Shown here one piece after another: positions 8,781 through 19,200 of a DNA stretch of 64,000 nt. Below the pieces are notes generated by a model that was given only the letters and a program-made list of their open reading frames with translations, did no database searches and had not been told where the DNA came from. The stretch's first letter is position 1. Every line of letters begins with the position of its first letter. The translations under genes were made by a program, and so were the position numbers. The stretch is from positions 178,183,093-178,247,092 of the forward strand of contig OY986438.1 in the NCBI GenBank assembly GCA_963920525.1. Reading direction: 5' to 3'. Source of the DNA: Dichetophora obliterata. Its lineage: Eukaryota > Arthropoda > Insecta > Diptera > Sciomyzidae.

Positions 8781-11608
8781 TGAGTCAACGTGGAGGTTTG
8801 AATCGACTTGAGGCGATTTCAAAAGGATTATGCTGGCCTCCCCAGATTGAGGCAGTCAGACAAAGTTTTCATCGCCCATACCAAAACACTGAATATTATC
8901 TTGAAGCAAACGGTTGTACACTTACGAAATCCTTCTTTTTTCCCCACATTTACTTGTCTTTAACTTTATTGGGTACTTTTTGTTTTTTGTACATTCAAAG
9001 GTTATGTCTTTGCTTCACTACTTGGATCATAGTAACACTGATTCTAGTTTTTTTTGCCAAATCTCACGCACATATTGTATTAGTTTTGTTTATTAAAGTA
9101 AGTGCCGTAAAATCAAGTTTTTGATCTCTTGGCCATTTTTTCTTCTATTTTTTGGCTGAACTTTTGAGAGAACAGGTATTTTCAAACTTTATTATATTAT
9201 TTTTGACACTATTAACAATAGCTCTATGCCTTTTGGCTAGCTTTCTGTAAAAAATTTAACTTTCAGTGCAGTAACTGTATTTGTAGTAACTGCAGTAACT
9301 CGATTCGAGGCATCACAAAAACTAGAATATGAATAGAGAAGAAGGAACAATGAAATAGAATTGATTATACTTTCCAACAATGCTTTCCGCACTGCAATCA
9401 AACATCTACACTGCGAGAAATATTTAATTCCGTTTCTTTTCGATACACTCTTTAAAATTAATTTTATGAATCAGTCTGTTTATCTTAGAGAGAAAAATTA
9501 GAAACTGATTAGAAAACTCTATTTTTTTCATTAAAAGAACAAAAGAAAGAAAACGTTCAAGCTAGCTAGCTTTAATTTTTCTTTTTGCTGGGTAACATTC
9601 ATTGCTGTGTAATCGTCCTGTCCCATACCCTAAGCTTTTTTATGACTTCCACAAAAATTGTCACTTTCACTAGAAATTGCGTCAATCATCCCCCCATCTT
9701 AATTTTCTGAACTATTTTTTTTAGTTATCTTGTTTTACCAGCACAACTAAATCCCTCAATTGTCATTCCATTGATATTCCTTGTGGACTACTTCATGTTG
9801 TCTAAATTGAGGCATGTTCTGCATAGCTAAAGCGAATTGCAGGTAAGCCTTGTTGGCCACATAAACAAGGGTCAAACTTATATAGGTCTTTATTTGTCGA
9901 CATTATTATGTTAAATAATTCAAATCTGCTTTTCATGATAACTAACACCAGGAACAGAACAGAGCAGAGTAGAGCAGAGTACAAACATATTTGTTCCTTG
10001 TCAGGAAATTATATAACGGAAGAGCTCACTTCTCGACAACAACAGCAACAATGTCAGAAGCACAGACAATAACATGGTCAGACTAACTTAGAGCTCACTG
10101 TTTTTGATTTGATTGCTTATTTCTGTATGGCTCACCTTCTAGCCACAAAAGGATTGAATGGGGATACGGTTATAAATAGAAAACGTTACCCTTTACCTTT
10201 TGCCTTTCCCTTTTATCTGCCATTGAACACAACCAAATCAGCTTTGAACCGTAAATCAGACGACTGGCTGGCTGCGCTTTTATGTTCAACATTTTATCGC
10301 CAGTCTATTTGTTCTTACTGTCTGCTACTAGCTTATGCATGAACTAGCTATATCACTTTTGCTGCAACTACCACCACAAACCGTCGTCATCGGTCCTTTT
10401 CTGTCATAAGCTGTATATTTGTGTGAGGATTTTCTAGCGAAGGTGTGAATTAAATTGCCTTGAATGAACTAGCCCAAACAAGAGCGATTACCAAGGTTTT
10501 TGAAAGGACCAACGTCCGGTTCTACGTTAAGCTGTGTTCTTCTGCTTTTTGGGTAGTACTCGTTACATACGAACAAAATCGTTAAGAAGCTGATTCGAAA
10601 AAATTTTGTCCGGATGACAAATAGAAAAAGGGTGCAGCTACTGTTTTGATAAACCCATTTAATGCTTGAACCTTTTCGAGTATTAGTGGCGAATGTTATA
10701 AAAACAAACAAAACAAAAAAACAAGATTAAAAATAAAATTGCTTGAATTTGAATCTCTTCGGAGAACTGACATATTTTATTGATTGAATTTACAGTATTC
10801 TTATTGTATAGCCCAGTGTCTTAAAGGGATATTGTTTTTATTTTTCGTTTGAGTAAGGTTCATGTATTTGTTCTTTAAAACCTATTTCCTTGTTGTTAGC
10901 AAACAAAGTTATTAAACATTGGTACGAGCATATTTTTTATGTGCAGAAATATTTTAAGTTAAATTACGGGTGGGCGAAGTCGCCCATAGGAGCATTTCGC
11001 CCTTAAAAGTTTTCTACTTGCCCGTAGTTGACTTCTTGAGCGACAGCATATGCTTGATGAATTCGGAAGTAAAAGAAACGGGAGACATGCACAGAGAGAA
11101 TGAAAAAGAGCTATTTTTGAAAACTTTTTATGCTCAAAAATCTATAACTTTTAATCGGCTGCATATTTTTTTATTAACATGAAAATGTATTAAAAAATTG
11201 TTATTAATAATAGAGATTTTAAAAAAGTTGGATATCATTTAAATTAAAAAACTCGCTGAAATGTCAATGTTGCTTTTTCTGAAGGCATGTATAAAACGAA
11301 TATGATCATAATAGCTGCGTTTTTTCCAACATCCAAAATCTGGATTTGCATTTTAATTTGCTGCTCATGCAAAGTATTTGAGAACTCGATAGCGTTGAAT
11401 TCAAACATGAGAATACCAACAATGATTATTCCAATCACTTACTTCATTATACCCCAACTGGCTGTGATTTTCCAAACTACAAATTCACAAAATCTAAATC
11501 CATAGCAGGATTTTGTTTGATGGAAATCGGATATGGATGTTGGAAAAAATGCGGCTATTATCGAGACAAATATATATTACCATGTTAATATGTATATGTT
11601 CATATATA
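8781..11608. other. Non-coding stretch, no gene recognised
   Basis: Several short ORFs occur (8780-9124, 9802-9984, 10109-10342, 10469-10711, 10970-11182, 11287-11505), but none shows a recognisable domain, supported start or codon pattern. A short AGAGCAGAGT repeat lies at about 9958-9980. I see no other structure. Confidence 0.4.
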
Positions 11609-11610
11609 TA

Positions 11611-12660
11611 CAGGCTTGACCAAAAGTCTTAGGCACTATTAATTTTTGTATCTATTTTTCTTAACAATTTATTTTAATTTATATTTTACTTTTACTCGAT
11701 GTGAATATCACTAACCAATATGACAAAATTATAATCTTCTTCCGACTTCACTGTTATGTACCGCTGCAAATGAAATGAAGGTTTGTATTGATTTAAAATA
11801 AATTTACAGTTTGCGGTTAGTGCCTGATTGTTGTTCAAAGCGATGAGACAGTCAGCAAAAGTTAAATATTTCATATTCGAGAATTAATGGTCTATCAAGA
11901 GTGTCAAAAAAACTGGAACTTTCTTTATCAAAACTTATTGAAATTCAACATTTATTTTATTCAGGCAAGAATCAAAGTGAAATAGCAAAAAAATTAAATG
12001 CTCGCGTTGTATAGTTCAAAATACCCTAATTCGGTTTCGTCATACTGGGTCACATCTGAATCAGAAGAAAAGCGATAGCAAAATCTTATCACCTGTAGAG
12101 AGGATCGAATTTGGATAAGAACGTACTTTGAAAATCGTCAAAAACGACAAATGAGCTGACTGCTGACGTAATGAAACAGTTTAGAAAAAAATCTCACCTG
12201 GAATGGTAAAAAGGCGGCTCTGGAAGAATGGACTCAAAAGCTTAAAGGCAAGAAAACAACCATAGCTCACGGAAAAAAATCGTTTGGAATGAGCAAAAAA
12301 ATACCAACATTTTACTGAGGAGGATTGGAGTAACGTCTTATGGTCAGACAAATCAAACTTTGAAGTTAGCATTATAATGAAACCACGAACTTGAAACGTT
12401 TAGAGCTGCCACCCAATTTAGTTTTTTCGAGCTTCTAAAGAAGGTAATATCTTTATTTCTTACAGTTGTTGGGTACTGCTGGTACAACCTATGTGAGGCG
12501 AAGGGTAGGTGAGGAGTATAACCCAGAATGCGTAGTACTGATCAGAATTAAACATGGAGGAGGAAGTGTTATGATCTGGGGTTGCATGGCTGTGGACGGA
12601 GTCGGGAAAATGTTTATTTGTGAGGGTCGTATGGACTCAAAAATGTCTACAAAGTAATAG
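11611..12660 (+). pseudogene. Tc1-like transposon relic
   Basis: A TA dinucleotide at 11609-11610 is followed by CAGGCTTGACCAAAAG, a Tc1/mariner-style terminal end. Downstream, plus-strand translation in changing frames gives YSGKNQSEIAKKLN (helix-turn-helix, about 11955-12000), RAKKYQHFTEEDWSNV and WSDKSNFE (first catalytic Asp, about 12340-12362). After ~110 bp of AT-rich sequence come TTYVRRRVGEEYNPE, IKHGGGSVMIWGC (second catalytic Asp lies beyond) and EGRMDS. The C-terminal third, the second Asp/Glu and the right terminal repeat are missing. Multiple stops and frameshifts make it dead. Confidence 0.75.
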
Positions 12661-12754
12661 AAAACATGTTAATGCTATCTTTTTTGCATATTTTTGGTGA
12701 GATGCACATTAAAAATAAAAAATTTTGCGATAGATCTGTTCCGGGTAGCGTCCA

Positions 12755-12831
12755 TCCGAAACCGGAATTTTGGCCGAAACCGAATATTCGGCCATTTTAA
12801 AATATTCGACCGAAACCGAAACTGGTTATTA
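12755..12831. repeat. CCGAAACCGAA / GGCCGAA...TTCGGCC short repeats
   Basis: The segment holds repeated CCGAAACCG and an imperfect palindrome built on TGGCCGAAACCGAATATTCG followed by GGCCA. Similar CCGAA-rich palindromes occur at ends of some insect DNA transposons, but no second end is found here, so the element type is left open. Confidence 0.35.
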
Positions 12832-12914
12832 ATATGAAAATTTAAGTTTTTACAAATAATGCTTTTTTCATTAGAAGGAAACAAAAGTAATTTCAAACAC
12901 ATGATCTATTACCC

Positions 12915-14330
12915 CTGTATTTAAGTCTGGTAGAAAATTGTGTTTCTAATTACCGCCCGATCTCTAAATTTTCTAAAACTTCTAAACTGTTTGAACATAT
13001 AGTTAAAGCTAAATTGGATTTTGAATTGAAAACGGTAATAACACCGTCACAGCATGTGTTCATACAGGGAAGGTCAACAACATCTAACTTAGCTGTCTTT
13101 ACACACTTTTGTTTATCTTCTTTTGCTGATGGATGCCAAGTAGAAACTATCTACACAGATTTTTCCAAAGCGTTCGACAAAGTTTCCCATACTATTTTAG
13201 TTGTAAAGCTTGCAAAAATGGATTTTCATTCTAACTTTTTTAATTGGATTAGAAATTATTAAGTTGACAGACGTTGTTTTGTCGAAGTCGATAATGTTAA
13301 ATCTACATCATTTACTGCAATATCTGGTATTCCACAAGGCAGTATATTAGGACCTCTTCTTTTCATTTAGTTATTAATGACATAAGTCTTTTTTCTTTTT
13401 CAAATTACTTACTATATGCTGATGATTTAAAAATATACAAAGCAGTACGTAACAGTTTGGATGTATCTTTGTTGCAATTAGATTTAAATGCTGTTTTTGA
13501 TTGGTGTAAACGTAACCGTTTACTTCTAAATATCAATAAATGCTTTCATTTTTCTTATGCCAAAATTAGAAATATAGTAGCTTCATCATTTAATACAAAA
13601 AATTCCAGTTTGACTTGTGTTAATGAAATTATTGATCGGGGTGTTTATTTTGACTCATATTTTTCATTTGTTCGACATTTGACTTGTATGCTATCTAAGT
13701 CTTATTATATGTGTGCGTTCTTAAGGAGAAATTGTTCGAACTTCAATTATCCAAATACTTTAAAGTGTCTTTTTCTATCCTTTGTTATATCTCGTTTGGA
13801 ATATGCGTCATTTATATGGAATTCCTACAGTGCGGTCCATAAACTGAGACTTGAACGAATACAGAAAAAATTCCTAAAATTTGCTCTGAGATCTTTTAAT
13901 TTCGCTGAATCTAAATTTAAAATCGCTTGAAACAAGGCGAACTATTCAGTCTTTAATATTTCTCTGTGACATTGTTTGTGGTAATATTAATTATCCGTAC
14001 TTGTTAAGCTCATTTAATAACTTGTTATTTCCGACAAGAAACTTGCGTCATGTTGACTATTTCAAGATTAACATTTATAAAGCAAATTATTTGATACACG
14101 AACCTTTACAAAGAGCTCTTAAAGAATAAAATTCACAACATAATTGATACTGATTTTTGTGATAATAAGAATGTATATATTATTGCTCTTAATTCATATA
14201 ACTGTTAACTTATTGTAGGTTAGCTATAGTTTAATTTTTAAATATTAAATTTATTTACTATGCTTGTCTGAAAAAGTTCTAAAAATTTATATACAATAAA
14301 CAACTAAACTAATAAACTAAAATAAAATCG
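12915..14330 (+). pseudogene. Jockey/CR1-like LINE, RT fragment with 3' end
   Basis: Plus-strand translation starts in the RT domain: [52 protein letters not shown] (catalytic Asp). After a stop at 13261 come [14 protein letters not shown] and, in another frame, YADDLKIYKAV (catalytic YADD, about 13418). The 157-codon open segment 13457-13930 carries the thumb (NAVFDWCKRNRLLLNINKC, then SRLEYASFIWNSY). The 3' UTR ends in AACTAAACTAATAAACT-type A-rich repeats near 14295-14330. It is related to the better preserved element at 38518-42889 but is a separate family. Endonuclease and ORF1 are absent (5' truncation). Frameshifts near 13365 and 13930 confirm decay. Confidence 0.8.
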
Positions 14331-14710
14331 GTAAAAACATGAAAAAGTTACAATAATTTATTGATTACAATGGAGCTGATATGATTTTATATCGGTACGA
14401 TTCAACCATTTGCAGTACCATTTTTGCTGGGAAAAATTTCAACGGAGCTATATCCCACTGAGCATTTAAGCGAGTGCTCCGCAAAAGAAGGCATGCCACC
14501 ACTGCTATTATTGGCGTCAATACACCTTCCATGATCACTCCATTGATGAGTACTTCTGTAAGGCCTACCTTTTGAATGTTCTGATTCTTTTCATATTAAT
14601 TTATATGAAAAAATTTACAAAAAAAAAAAAAAATAAAAAAAAAACTTTAAATACACAGAACAGTTTGTAAAAAAATTTAGATTTAAATAAAGCAAAAAAA
14701 AATTTTTTTG
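14331..14710. other. AT-rich non-coding stretch
   Basis: A-rich homopolymer tracts at 14610-14705; otherwise nothing recognised. Confidence 0.4.
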
Positions 14711-14744
14711 TCCGAGTTGGGTCTCGAACCCAGGCTCCCGAAAG
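14711..14744 (-). repeat. tRNA-like T arm / B box on the minus strand
   Basis: The reverse complement reads GAGCCTGGGTTCGAGACCCA, a good T-stem (TGGG/CCCA) around TTCGAGA and a near-consensus polymerase III B box. No matching A box or acceptor stem is found, so it looks like part of a tRNA-derived SINE head rather than a tRNA. Confidence 0.4.
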
Positions 14745-14791
14745 CTTACTTTCATTTGTATTGATGCAAAATAAGCAATTGATTCTTTACA

Positions 14792-15060
14792 ACCACGATA
14801 GACGAGTGGGTAAGATGTCGGATCGCCGCATGAGAGGACAATGGTTCAAATCCGAAATTGTTAGTCGTTTTTTATTTGAAGTTGATATTTATATTGCTTT
14901 TCCTTCTAGCGTGACTTCTCGAAAGAGCGCTTCTGGCAAGTCTCTTTTTAGCAAGGAGAGCAGAAGGCCTGACAAATTTTCCCATTTCATACAAACAATA
15001 CAATGGTGTTTGCAAGGAGTGTGGAAGGCCTATAAAAACCTAACGCATTCCTGCTAGAAG
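14792..15060 (+). mobile_element. tRNA-like SINE candidate
   Basis: An A-box-like TAGACGAGTGGG at 14799-14810 and a B box GGTTCAAATCC at 14843-14853 are 44 bp apart, the spacing between tRNA positions 8 and 52. The T stem (AATGG/CCGAA) and acceptor arms pair poorly, so this is not a functional tRNA gene. It is followed by ~200 bp of non-coding sequence with AGCAGAAGGCCT and a similar GTGGAAGGCCT phrase repeated near 14960 and 15020. A tRNA-derived SINE or its relic is the best explanation. The ORF at 14761-15057 is not considered real. Confidence 0.4.
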
Positions 15061-15392
15061 GCCTTGAAACTACTGCAATTGCCCACTGGGATGGTCTCAA
15101 GGAGTTTTTTACTCAGAATTTAATGTAGAATCTGAAAGTGGATGTCACCAGCATGGTTAAAAATTAGTGCCCTCTAATAAACATATATATTTTGTATGAA
15201 AAACATACATTAAACCTTATGTTTGTATCACTTTCAATATACGTTGATGTATATTACTGATCTGGCAAGACCTAAATGTATTTTATATGAAAATGTGAAT
15301 ACTAAAAACTGCCAATTCATACAAAAATTATTAGGAAAATTAGTAATAATATGCAAAAAACATAGAACGCATATTTAATTCATAAAAGTATA
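15061..15392. other. AT-rich non-coding stretch
   Basis: No gene or repeat recognised; it immediately flanks the foldback element. Confidence 0.4.
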
Positions 15393-16040
15393 ACTTAGGG
15401 CGTGTCGAAATACAATTTTTTTTCAAATTTCACAATCTAAGAGGTCTCAAAAGTTGCATTCAAGATCTCCCAAAAAAAATTTTAGATAAAAATAAGGATA
15501 TTTTCTTCTCCCGCACGGACAAAAACGTTTTTGAGAAAAAACAGTAAAAAATGACGATCTGAAAATGCTTTAATTTTTGTAAGAAAAACAACATATGTCT
15601 TAAAGCAAAAGTATATATAGACTTAAACTAACAATATTTTGGCAAACACGATGCCTCTTAGTTTTTACCCACAGTGTCCTGTGTAAGGGACATTCGAATT
15701 TAAAGAACACTCGAGAAAGCACAAAACTTTTAATTGTTATTTTTTGTCTAACTTTTGGTTATATTGTTTAGAGTGTTAACGTTTTTCTTAAATTTGGCGA
15801 ATTAATAGTCTGCATATTTTTTGCATATGCATTTTCCCGTTTTGGAGAAACGTATACTTGCATGCAATTTTTTAATTTTTTCAAACAAAGGAATATAAAG
15901 TTTTATATCTCTGGCATTAGAAGTGGTACCGAAGATAATTTTCTCAATTCGGATTCTGCAAATAGTTTTGAACGAAACACTGTCTAAAAATATCTATTTC
16001 AAAATAACAGGAAAAGACCACGATTTTTTCCCTATTTTGA
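15393..16040 (+). repeat. Left arm of the foldback element
   Basis: Inverted copy of 21235-21867; similarity fades just after AAGACCACGATTTTTT. The ORF 15923-16228 is not considered coding, because it crosses from this arm into the LTR. Confidence 0.75.
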
Positions 16041-16063
16041 TATTTGAAAAAAGTTACTTCAAG

Positions 16064-16067
16064 CATG
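16064..16067. repeat. CATG target-site duplication, left
   Basis: CATG directly precedes the LTR end TGTCAAGTATTT and is repeated at 21063-21066 directly after GTTTACA. A 4-bp duplication is usual for Ty3/gypsy integration. Confidence 0.75.
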
Positions 16068-16265
16068 TGTCAAGTATTTCAGTAAAGAAAATGAGCAGTT
16101 TATTTGTATTAAACAAAACTAATATACGATCAACAAAACAAGAACATTTCAAAGTCAATAAAATAAAATCAGAATTATATGATGCGCTGTTCGACGTCTT
16201 GCGCTGTTCGCTTCTCTCTCTCGACTGACTCGACACGACTGTCGCGCAGGGGTGCATAGTTTACA
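16068..16265 (-). repeat. 3' LTR of the gypsy element
   Basis: On the minus strand the LTR begins TGTAAACTATGCACCC and ends TACTTGACA (TG...CA). It contains AATAAA at 16104-16099, a plausible polyadenylation signal for the element RNA. The gag-pol stop codon TAA is made by the first bases of the LTR (TGTAA). The sequence just inside the LTR (GGATTGGCCGAGT) is not an obvious polypurine tract. The 67-codon minus ORF inside it is spurious. Confidence 0.8.
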
Positions 16266-19200
16266 ACTCGGCCAATCCTGCATTGCAGCCGTCCTCGGCA
16301 TCGTCGTCGATGTCTATGTCATCTAGGTCTGGTGATGAATAGCACCACGGCTTCAACTTATCTGATGCGAACACTGAAGAAAACTTTCGTTGCTTTAGTT
16401 GCAAACCAGGTACGTCCTCCACTAGATAACGGTCGTTGCCAAGGACCTTAGCTATCATATACGGTCCGCGGTACTTGGGTTCCAGTTTGCGGGACTCTCC
16501 TGAAGCAGGCGGCTCATTAGCGATAACCACCAGGTCATTTTCATCGTATGAAGTCGGTTTAGCATGTTTTTTATCGAATCGCTCCTTCCAGCGGCGGCGT
16601 TCTTCAGCGATATTTTGTGCAGCTTGTTGTCTTTTCTCACCAATGTTTACTTCTGCAGTTTGGTCATCGATGTCTTCATGTATTGCATTCAGCAGACGGT
16701 TTTGGGTTATATCAAGTAGCTGAAAGTCAAAAATCAGCTCGTTTGGGCTGAATCCTGAGGTTGAATTTTTCTGCGAATTAATAGACCATTGAACATCTCT
16801 TAGTAGTAGATCCCAATTTCTTGAATCATTCGCCGAAGTACGTAAGTGAGCAAGAATCGATTTGTTGGCGCGCTCTACTTGCCCGTTTGCTCTGGGTGTA
16901 CGCACAGCAGTCTTTATGTGCTGTATACCATTGTGGTTGCAATATTCTTCAAAAGCGTTGGATGTGAACCCTGTTCCACGATCACTGATTATTATTTTTG
17001 GAAGGCCAAAATACGTTGTGATCTCATTAAGAACCTGTATAACTGCAGTTGTCTTCGTGTTTCGTACCGGCTTCACAATCAGATATTTGCTGAAGGCATC
17101 TGAGATTGCTAAAACATATTGCATACCTCTTTTGCTGCGAATGAAGGGTCCAAGATGGTCAATGTGGACCGTGCGGAAAGGAATGGGTTCTGCATCGTCG
17201 TAGTGAAGACGACCTTCAGGCATTCCTCCTTTTGCTTTCTGATAACAGCACTCAATACAAGCAGCAATATACTGCTTTGCATACTTGCGTATTTTCGGAA
17301 ACCAGAAATACTTTTGTATGCGGTCAATAGTTTTGACAAGACCATAATGGCCAACGACGTCATGGCAAGAGTGAACGACTCTCCATCGTGCAATATTTGG
17401 GACTACTAGCCTACGCCCATCCACAGTTTTTCGGAACAATCGGTTTTGATGCATGCAGTACTCAGCTTTGTACTGATTAATGTGTTGTGATTTCTGCTCT
17501 CCATTAAGAACAGCAATGATGTGCTTCAAAGTTGAATCTTTCAGCTGCATAGTTAAAACCCAGTCGGAAGTATTCATTGTGATTTCCAACACGAATCCAG
17601 CGGGCTCTACATCCTGGGCAACTTCATTTGGAGAGCGGCTTAGCGCATCAACGTGCGCCATGCGACTTCCTTGTCTATGCACAAGCTCGTAGTCATATTC
17701 GAGGATTTTCATGAACCATCGTGCTATCTTTGGAATAAGTTCATGGGTCGTGCGAGCTTTTGCGATAGCGGAACAATCTGTAACGAGACGAAAATTCTTA
17801 CCCAATAAATAAATTCTGAATCGGTCAAGCGTCTCGACAACAGCTAGAACTTCGAGCTCATATCCATGGTAGCGGCTCTCGGCATCGGTGCAGTGTCGGC
17901 TGTAATACATAACTGGCTGCCATAGTTTCCCATCTGTCGATTGCAACAATACTCCTGCGAGTCCAATACTGCTGGCATCTGTGTTTACCTCGTGACGAGC
18001 ATTGCGATCGTAGAGTGTCAGTACTGGTTTGTTGCATAATGCGGCGATAAGTGTTTTAAACGCTTGCTCTTGCTGTTCATCCCAATTAAACTTGTCAACA
18101 TTAGTCTTGAGCAGCAGCTGCGTTAATGGCTTTGAAATCAGCGCGTAGTTCCGAACGAACTTTCTGAAAAACCCAGTAAGCCCCAGGAATCGTCTAACTT
18201 CTGGAACGTTTGTTGGTGCCTTGAAATTCCGGATGGCGTTAATTTTACATTCACCAGGTGAGATCCCGTTCTCGTTGATAATGTGGCCCAGATGAGAGAT
18301 TTCGGTGCTTAAAAATCTGCACTTGTCAAGGCGTAACGTGAGGTTACTTTCTCTTAAAATTTTTAGAAACTTTTCTAAACGTTGCAGGCCATCATTAACT
18401 GTCTTGCTGGGTATGATTACGTCATCCAAATAAGCTAGAACTTCTCCGGGACCCATGTGTGCGACAAGTTTATTCATAACATTTTGAAAAACAGCTGGGG
18501 CATTTACAAGGCCAAATGGCATACGATTATATTCGTAATGCCCCTCTGTTGTTACGAATGCTGTATACTTTTTGGACTCCTCAGCAATAGCTATTTGATG
18601 GTATCCCATTCGAAGATCCAATGTAGTAAAATATCGGTTACCCGCCAATTGGGCAAACTGCTCCTCTAGAATAGGCATTGGAAACGGTGTTTTGATTGTA
18701 ACACTGTTAAGTTTCCTGCAGTCGACGCATAAGCGATGCTCGCCATTCTTTTTATCGACTAGCACGACAGGCGAAGCGTATGCAGAATCAGAAGAACGGA
18801 TAATTTCGGAATCCAGCAGCTCTTTTATGATCTTATGAACGATATCGCGTTTAGCAAACGGAATGCGATATGGCTTCATGTTAATTGGAGCGCAGCTCGT
18901 TAGTGCAATTTCCATTTGAGCAATATTGCAAGTACCCAACTCACCAGCATTTTCAGCAAAACACGACCGGTTCTTAAGCAATACATCACTTAGTTTTGTT
19001 TGCTCCTCAAAAGTAAGATTTGGTGCTAATGTATTTGCGCTCTTCGCTCGCTCGATCCAACAATCTTCGCCTTCGATGACAACACGAGTTCCTTTTTGGC
19101 ATAGAATGTCGCGTCCCAACAAAATATTCTCCACAAGGAAATCATCATCTACAACAAGTAGCTCGCTCTCATGTGCATGATTATCAATGTTCAAATTAGC

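Noticed and set aside
14792..14862. A functional tRNA gene
   Set aside because: A and B boxes are well spaced, but the acceptor and T stems do not pair.
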